DNA from: Anodontia alba
Taxonomy: Eukaryota > Mollusca > Bivalvia > Lucinida > Lucinidae
Reading direction: 5' to 3'
Assembly (NCBI GenBank): GCA_964016985.1
Contig: OZ024824.1
Span: forward strand, 120,486,951 to 120,550,950
DNA length: 64,000 nucleotides
Shown: in pieces, positions 32,468 through 64,000 of the stretch
Numbering within the stretch: the first letter of the stretch is position 1
Layout: every line of letters starts with the position of its first letter
Made by a program: the position numbers and the translations under genes
The notes under the pieces: model-generated
Databases searched by the model: none
What the model saw: the letters and a program-made list of their open reading frames with translations, nothing else
What the model was told of the DNA's origin: nothing

Positions 32468-33300
32468 ACTTAACCTTTACCACACTCTGGGCCAATTCAG
32501 CCCTTCTTAACCTTTAGCTCACTCTGGGCCAATTCAGCCCCTCTTAACCACACTCTGGGCCATTTCAGCCCTTCTTAACCTTTACCACATTCTGGGCCAA
32601 TTCAGCCCTTCTAAACCTTTACCACACTGGGCCAATCCAGCCCTTCTTAATCTTTACCACACTCTGGGCCAGTCATGCCTTTCTTAACCTTTACCACACT
32701 CTCGGCCAATCCAGCCCTTCTTAACCTTTACCACACTCTGGGCCATTTCAGACCTTCTTAACCTTTACCACACTCTGGGCCAATCCAGCCCTTTTTAACC
32801 TTTACCACACTCTGGACCATTTCAGCCCTTCTTAACCTTTACCACACCCTGTGCCAATCCAGCCCTTCTTAATCTTTACCACACTCTGGGCCATTTCAGC
32901 CCTTCTTAACCTTTACCACACTCTGGGCCAATCCAGCCCTTCTTAACCTTTACTACACTCAGGGCCATTTCAGCCCTTCTTAACCTTTACCACACTCTGG
33001 GCCAATCCAGCCCTTCTTAACCTTTACCACACTCTGGGCCAATCCAGCCCTTCTTAACCTTTACCACACTCTGGGCCAATCCAGCCCTTCTTAACCTTTA
33101 CCACACACTGGGCCATTTCAGCCCTTCTTAACCTTTACCACACTCTGGGCCATTTCAGCCCTTCTTAACCTTTACCACACTCTGGGCCAATCCAGCCCTT
33201 CTTAACCTTTACCACACTCTGGGCCATTTCAGCCCTTCTTAACCTTTACCACACTCTGGGCCAATCCAGCCCTTCTTAACCCTTACCACACACTTGGCCA
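32468..33300 (+). repeat. 37-bp satellite, about 22 units
   Basis: The unit begins CCCTTCTTAACCTTTACCAC and continues ACTCTGGGCCAATCCAG, 37 bp, with variants CCATTTCAG and CCAATTCAG. The array runs directly into the body of a P3 MITE, whose own end is this unit. Confidence 0.92.
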
Positions 33301-33465
33301 GTTCCAAGAAAATAGGATTTGACAATTCATGCAAATTGTCTCCTTACAAGACAATTAGCATGAATTGTCAATCCTATTTTCTTTGGAAAAATAAGAAAAA
33401 TATTTCAAAATGTCATCTGAAAATTTTATTCAGCATGCTAAGCATTATCTAGGGCTATGGAACTT
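33285..33465. mobile_element. P3 MITE at the right edge of the satellite
   Basis: TTACCACACACTTGGCCAGT, GAAAATAGGATTTGACAATT, a centre TCTCCTTACAAGACA, AATCCTATTTTCTTTGG and GTCATCTGAAAATTTTATTC. Confidence 0.7.
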
Positions 33466-33518
33466 AAAGCAAATGAACACTAGATGCAATGGTTGATCTG
33501 GTACAATGCTTGTAAAAA

Positions 33519-33950
33519 GCCGGTTTTAACACTTACCATGCTATGGGCAAATTCAGTAGAAGACTGACGATATTTTTGTCGCTCTGCTTTTGCATCAACC
33601 CTGATTTCAACCCAAATGTTCAAGTTCATTTCCCTAGAACTGTAAAAGCTACAGTTATGATACTTGGTATAAGCTTTCACTTAGGGATGACAGCTCAGAC
33701 AGCAGTATCCATATTTGACCTCAACCTATATTTCACGGTTCACCAACTTAGTAAATTTGCATGGCCAGACTTAGCCTTCAGCAAATTTTTTTTTCTTAGA
33801 AAACAGGATTTGACAATTAATGCAGATTGTCTACTAAGGACCTAAGGAGACATTTTGCATAAAATGTCAAATCCTGTTTTCCAGGAAAAATAAAAAAAAT
33901 ATTTCAAAATCTTGTCTGCTGAACTTTTTACCAACATGCGAAGTGTTAAC
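33519..33950. mobile_element. P3 MITE with about 190 bp inserted in its left arm
   Basis: ACTTACCATGCTATGGGCAA and TTCAGTAGAAGACTGACGAT start a P3 copy. Foreign sequence (about 33584-33775, with CACTTAGGGATGACAGCTCA) interrupts it, and P3 resumes at TTCTTAGAAAACAGGATTTG through CATGCGAAGTGTTAAC. The inserted piece is unclassified. Confidence 0.55.
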
Positions 33951-34160
33951 TAGGGGCAACTTTCACTTGGTGGTGCAAAATAGTAAAAGTATACAGGCAT
34001 CAATTAAGTTACGTCAACAGGTGCTTGTATAGAATTTCTTGTCTAAGACCAAAACACTTCCCTTCCCTCAATTGACGTAATTGAGGATTTTAATTACCTT
34101 AGTATTTTTCAATATAAAAACAGTGTTCTGCGGCTGTATTTTTGTTATTTTGTGTTACAG

Positions 34161-59961
<25,801 letters not shown>

Positions 59962-59977
59962 GTATGACATTCTCCTT

Positions 59978-60035
59978 ATCATCATTATCATCATCATCAT
60001 CATCCTCATCATCGTCATCATGTTTCATCATCATT
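59978..60035 (+). repeat. (ATC)n microsatellite
   Basis: About 15 imperfect ATC/CAT units shortly after the donor of exon f. Confidence 0.9.
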
Positions 60036-60056
60036 TTCTTCATAGTCATCATTTCC

Positions 60057-60279
60057 AGGGCCCAGTTGTTCAAAGCTAGCGATGTCGTTAGTTAATGATT
60101 CGTTAAAATTTACATCGAGTGATACGCAAATATGCTGAAATTTTTTGCAGTGCAAAAGCTACCCACATTTTTTCAGCAAAAAATATCAGAATATTGTATA
60201 TTGAATCCGCTAAAACAGTTAACGAAATGACCCTTAACGAGCTCGTTAAGTTAAGGATGCTTTGAACAACTGGACCCAG
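60057..60279. mobile_element. P4 MITE, reversed
   Basis: CAGGGCCCAGTTGTTCAAAG is followed by GCGATGTCGTTAGTTAATG (the other arm order). GCAGTGCAAAAGCTACCCAC marks the core, and GAACAACTGGACCCAG the end. Part of one hairpin arm is missing. Confidence 0.75.
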
Positions 60280-60399
60280 GGTTTTAAATAAAAGAGAAAT
60301 TGACTTTAATTACTGCAGCTCATCACTGTATGGCACTTCATTGCACAGAGCCTTTCATTGTCACCCTTCCTTCATCCCGATACCACTTCAACTCTTTCC

Positions 60400-60602
60400 T
60401 TGCTAGTGGCAACATTTGCTGATAACCTTTGCAAACAGTTTGGACCCAGATCAGGCCCGACAAAATGTCGGGCCTGATCTGGATCCAAACTGTTTTACAC
60501 TCTGATGGTATTCCTGAAAGATTTTTTTTGAAAAAGTTAATTAAAAAATATCCACAGACGACAAAAAAGCGTGCAAAAACACCCAGCATGCAAAGAGTTA
60601 AT
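60400..60602. mobile_element. Palindromic MITE with GGCCCGACA core (sister of 3000-3250)
   Basis: GCAAACAGTTTGGACCCAGA, CAGGCCCGACAAAATGTCGG, GCCTGATCTGGATCCAAACT and GCATGCAAAGAGTTAA. The core palindrome CCCGACA/TGTCGGG is perfect here. Confidence 0.7.
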
Positions 60603-60642
60603 AACGTTGAAAGGGAAACACCAAATCAGTCTGGGTTAATTA

Positions 60643-60800
60643 ACCTAAATATTCACATTGTTATAACTCTTTACTGCACTTATCCTTAGATTAGAACAAG
60701 CTTGTCTGACTGCCAAAGTTCCAACTGAATGGTTAAAAGTTTGGAGCAATGTGATCTGGGTCTACACTTGTTTACCTACACGTCTGTCAGAGTTTTTTGG
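60643..60800. repeat. P7-like degenerate copy
   Basis: CTTATCCTTAGATTAGAACA, AATGTGATCTGGGTCTACAC and GTCTGTCAGAGTTTTTTGG; ends are poor. Confidence 0.35.
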
Positions 60801-60937
60801 ATAAATTTTGTAGATGATAGTATTCTTATTTTTGCCCTCAAACATATTCATTAACCATTTTAGTCTGGAGACCCCCCAAAATGGCCCAGATAAGATGTCA
60901 CAGAATGCAGCATCTAATCAGGGTCTACACTGTTTGC

Positions 60938-60985
60938 TTTCATCATCATCATCATTATCATCATCATCATCACCATCATCACCGG
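60938..60985 (+). repeat. (ATC)n microsatellite
   Basis: CATCATCATCATCATTATCA and onward, about 14 units. Confidence 0.92.
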
Positions 60986-61262
60986 ATTTTTTTATTAAAA
61001 TACAGGAATTGCTTTAAATACAGGAATTTCTATACAACAGAGAAATCAAAAAACTAACCAGACACCCTGCTACTGGAAATAGACAAGTCCAAAGAGTTGT
61101 GGTGGAAGAGTTCACTTGACATAAATGGGTTAAAATTATATTTCAGAGGCAGGTCTAATGAGTACCAACAACATAATGTTTTAAGCGACAGTAATTAATT
61201 TTTATTTTCCTGCTTTCTGATTGGTGAAAAATTTCATTCATTTCCCTATGAAACAAAAACAT

Positions 61263-61510
61263 CAGGGCCCAGTTGTTCAGAGCGTCGTTAGCTTAACGAG
61301 CTCGTTAAGGGTCATTTCGTTAACTGTTTTAGCAGATTCTATATACAATATTCTGAAATTTTTTGCTGAAAAAATGTGAGTAGCTTTTGCACTGCAAAAG
61401 CTACACACATTTTTTCAGCAAAAAATTTCAGCATATCTGCGTATCACTCGATGTAAATTTTAACGAATCGTTAACTAACGACGTCGTTAGCTTTGAACAA
61501 CCGGGCCCTG
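61263..61510. mobile_element. P4 MITE, well-preserved copy
   Basis: CAGGGCCCAGTTGTTCAGAG, CTTAACGAGCTCGTTAAGG, AGCTTTTGCACTGCAAAAGC, ACTAACGACGTCGTTAGC and GAACAACCGGGCCCTG. Useful as the empty-site reference for 23579-26964. Confidence 0.85.
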
Positions 61511-61519
61511 ATAACCCTT

Positions 61520-62380
61520 CTGTGATTGCACTACTTGTGGTAAAACCCAAGACCAGAGATATGACAGTTCACTGATAATTTGGCTCACATTCGAAAGAAT
61601 GAAGCTGAGAAAATCCTTTTGTGGTTTTATTGGGCTTTGTTTTTGTATCTAACATAAAAATAACATATCTTGAATGTTTTCTGTTCTCAGTTCTCCCACT
61701 GTTATTTTAATCTCCTGTCAGTCTATGCAAATATAAAAGGTCGTCAAAGACCCATTTTATCATCTGTTACAGTCATTGCTTTTAGCTTGGATAAAACCCA
61801 GAAACAAAGTAAATATTCTTGTGTTCACCGACCTGCTGCTTTAAAGGCAAAAGTATGATGCTTTTACCATTTCTGAAAACGAATTTATGAAAATTTCAAA
61901 AAGAGAATTAATTATAACAATTGATTTTATTTGTTGTTTTGTTTCATCAAGCCATGAATGAAAACAATAAAAGACACTATTGTCCATTTACGTTAATCTC
62001 AGATACAGTCAACATCTCATAAGTCTTCATTTTTTTCCTGCTTGACAGAATATTAATATGGTGAGTGACTACTGATGCTTGATCTGATTGAAAGTTCAAG
62101 TGCATGTCAGGCCCATACCAAAAAAAGTGTTTTACCCATAAACAGATTAATTTAAATGTTAGCAGATAATATTTTAAAACATTTCCATTCCGTATTTTCT
62201 GAGGAGACAGCTTGTGTTCTGTATTAACACTAAATTTTCAGATACTACTAATCGTAAAATTTGAATGCATCCATTTTACTTCATGTTGATATCTAAAAGC
62301 TGCCATGTCTGATCTGGGGCTACTCTGTTTGCTCAGGTCTGTCGCTCTGAATAATTAAGGTAAATTTTTTTTTTATCAAT
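61520..62380. other. AT-rich interval, only a partial P3 trace
   Basis: TGTTAGCAGATAATATTTTA, CCATTCCGTATTTTCTGAGG and AGACAGCTTG at 62155-62215 resemble half a P3; otherwise nothing recognised. No further taxilin exon was found. Confidence 0.45.
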
Positions 62381-62636
62381 TTAGAGTATGCACATACAGT
62401 CAGGAAGAGCAAAAAAGTGGTTGCTTAAGACAGGTGCTTGCTTAACCCTAGTCCTGCTGAACCCGGATTTACCCTGTCTTTGCAAACAGTGCAGATCAAG
62501 ATCAGTTGGCTTCTGTAGAAGCCAACTGATCTGGATCTGCACTGTTTGTCATTACATATGTGAATTTGTATCAACAATCTGTATCAAGTAATCTGATTGG
62601 CTGAAAATTAGTGAAAGTGGGCATGGCATCTTAATA

Positions 62637-63915
62637 CAAGGGTGAGTCAATAAGTAACCAGCCTAACTTATTTCCGGTTGAGATCCATCTCTTCCTTTTT
62701 GATGTAATTGCCCTCTAGTGTGATGCACTTTGACAAACGGTGTTCAAATGCCATCAGCCCAGAACTGAAAAAGTCAGGGTCCTTTCCATTGACCCACTCC
62801 TCAACTGCCGTCACGACTTCTTCATCAGACCGGAAATGAAGTCCACGGATATCCTTTTTCAAGTTTGGGAATAGGAAGAAGTCGCTAGGAGCTAGGTCAG
62901 GCGAAAAGGCAGGATGTGGTAATAATTCATAACCATTCCGCTCTACAGCATCCATTGCAACTTTGCAAGTTGGGACTCTCGCGTTGTCCTGTTGCAGCAA
63001 AACACCTTTAGAGAGTTTACCTCATTGTTTTTCACGGATGGCTGTTCTCAGCTGGTCTAACAAGTTTGCATAGTACACTCCAGTTATTGTACTTCTCTTG
63101 GGTAAAAAGTCCAACATGATAATGCCTTTTGCGTCCCAAAATAATGTGGCCATCACCTTGCCAGCAGATGGTTGCATCTTGAACTTCTTTGGCCTCGGGG
63201 ACCCAGGCCCTACCCACTGACGACTCTGAGCTTTATTCTCTGGCTCATAATAATGAACCCAAGTCTCATCTACAGTCACCAGACGCAAAAGAAAATCATC
63301 TTTTGACCTAAAACGCTTCAACAAGGCATTGCATACTGATGCTCTGGTTGCCATTTGCTCATCGCTAAGGGATTTGGGGACCCAACAGGCTGTTATCTTG
63401 CGCATACCTAAACGATCATGTAAGATTGTTGAAACACTACCATGTGAAATGCCTAATGCCTGCCCTATACCTTCCACCTGAATTCGCCTATCAGAGTATA
63501 CCAGATCCCGAACTTTCTTACACATTTCTTCGTCGGTGGCATCCAGTGGGCGTCCAGACCTGGCTTCATCTTCTAAAGACATCTACCGTGTTTGAATTCC
63601 CTACCCAGAATTTAACCTGAGCATAAGATGGTGCAGAAGACCCATAAACATCGGCTAACTCGCTGTGTATTTCCTTGCCTGTTTTACCTTTTAAATACAA
63701 GTACCGAATTACAGTAAGGTACTCGACTTTAGATGAAAAGCATGCCTTTGCATCACTAACCATGTTTGACATTCAATATCTTATTAAAGAATGACTCGAT
63801 ACTTGTGCAATTTTGTACCCATGTATAAAACATATATTGAAACAAAGTATGAAAATCGTGACCGTCTCGGTCCATTGGAAATGGGATAGGCTGGTTACGT
63901 ATTGACTCACCCTCG
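62637..63915 (-). mobile_element. Mariner element 2, 1,279 bp, end to end
   Basis: TIRs CAAGGGTGAGTCAATAAGTA and (reverse complement of right end) CGAGGGTGAGTCAATACGTA continue to AACCAGCCTA; TA on both sides (62635-62636, 63916-63917). One transposase pseudogene inside. Confidence 0.93.
62668..63772 (-). pseudogene. Mariner (D34D) transposase, inactive, minus strand
   Basis: It starts at 63772 with MSNMVSDAKACFSSKVEYLT; a frameshift near 63580 separates the first piece from MSLEDEARSGRPLDATDEEM. The second piece carries VTVDETWVHYYEPENKA with the first Asp and runs to 63022, where TGA replaces the CAA codon of mariner 1. The last piece has LLQQDNARVPT and SPDLAPSDFFLFP (third Asp) and ends KKEEMDLNRK at 62668. 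The reading frame is otherwise complete, so two small lesions inactivate it. It is closely similar to the pseudogene at 43323-44346. Confidence 0.93.
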
Positions 63916-64000
63916 TAGAAGTAGGTGTGGCATCTTAATTTATTCAGCATGACAAGGGATAATACAGAGTTACATATTGTACTTTTTCCCTTTTATGGGA

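Larger units (their letters stand above)
62446..63962. mobile_element. P2 MITE split by mariner 2
   Basis: The left part, AACCCTAGTCCTGCTGAACC to GGGCATGGCATCTTAA, is at 62446-62634. The right part, GAAGTAGGTGTGGCATCTTA to AGCATGACAAGGGATAA, is at 63918-63962. The two parts overlap in content by about 22 bp rather than by a simple TA. Confidence 0.75.

Noticed and set aside
32468..33300. CRISPR array, because of the regular 37-bp period
   Set aside because: There are no unique spacers: the whole 37 bp repeats, in a eukaryotic context next to the MITE it derives from.
59962..64000. Further taxilin exon after 59961
   Set aside because: I looked for a continuation resembling QLxLYxEKFEEFQ in all + frames and found none; the next exon is presumably beyond the window.

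Overview
The window reads as nuclear DNA of an invertebrate animal, most probably a bivalve mollusc. It is AT-rich and built almost entirely of transposable elements, with one recognisable protein-coding gene split over widely spaced exons. The bivalve assignment is inference. It rests on my familiarity with the AGCTCACCTGAGC-type repeats and the 'GTCCGTCCGTCC' element heads of bivalve genomes, plus the animal-type split gene.

The only host gene I can support is a taxilin-family gene on the + strand. Six internal exons (34161-34300, 38251-38361, 49113-49178, 53523-53651, 57677-57796, 59908-59961) have AG/GT borders and read contiguously through the taxilin coiled-coil domain. The first exons lie left of 34161, and the last ones probably beyond 64000. 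Introns of 2-11 kb are filled with mobile elements.

The rest sorts into repeat classes, named here for cross-reference. (1) Helitron-like (Helentron-type) non-autonomous elements in families HA-HE. Each typically has a 5' arm, an internal tandem array, an inverted copy of the arm, and a terminal hairpin, in HA, HB and HE followed by about CTCTTGTT. (2) Palindromic MITEs P1-P12, many sharing one of three hairpin cores in different flanks. (3) Two SINE families: S1 with a tRNA-like head, and S2, which is pyrimidine-rich. They share a related 3' tail. (4) Two decayed D34D mariner elements, one split by a 2.3-kb hAT-like element that itself carries an S1 SINE. (5) Satellite-like arrays, at least two grown from MITE arms.

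Layout: 1-12 kb, HA arrays and MITEs. 12-20 kb, SINEs and a broken HB-type body with an HC insertion. 20-27 kb, three HB elements, the last with about 17 repeats of 166 bp carrying CTCF-like motifs. 27-31 kb, HD and a TIR element. 32-33 kb, a 37-bp satellite. 34-60 kb, the taxilin exons and repeat-laden introns, including HE at 40-42 kb and the mariner/hAT/SINE nest at 43-47 kb. 60-64 kb, more MITEs and the second mariner. No rRNA, genuine tRNA, CRISPR array or bacterial-type operon was seen.
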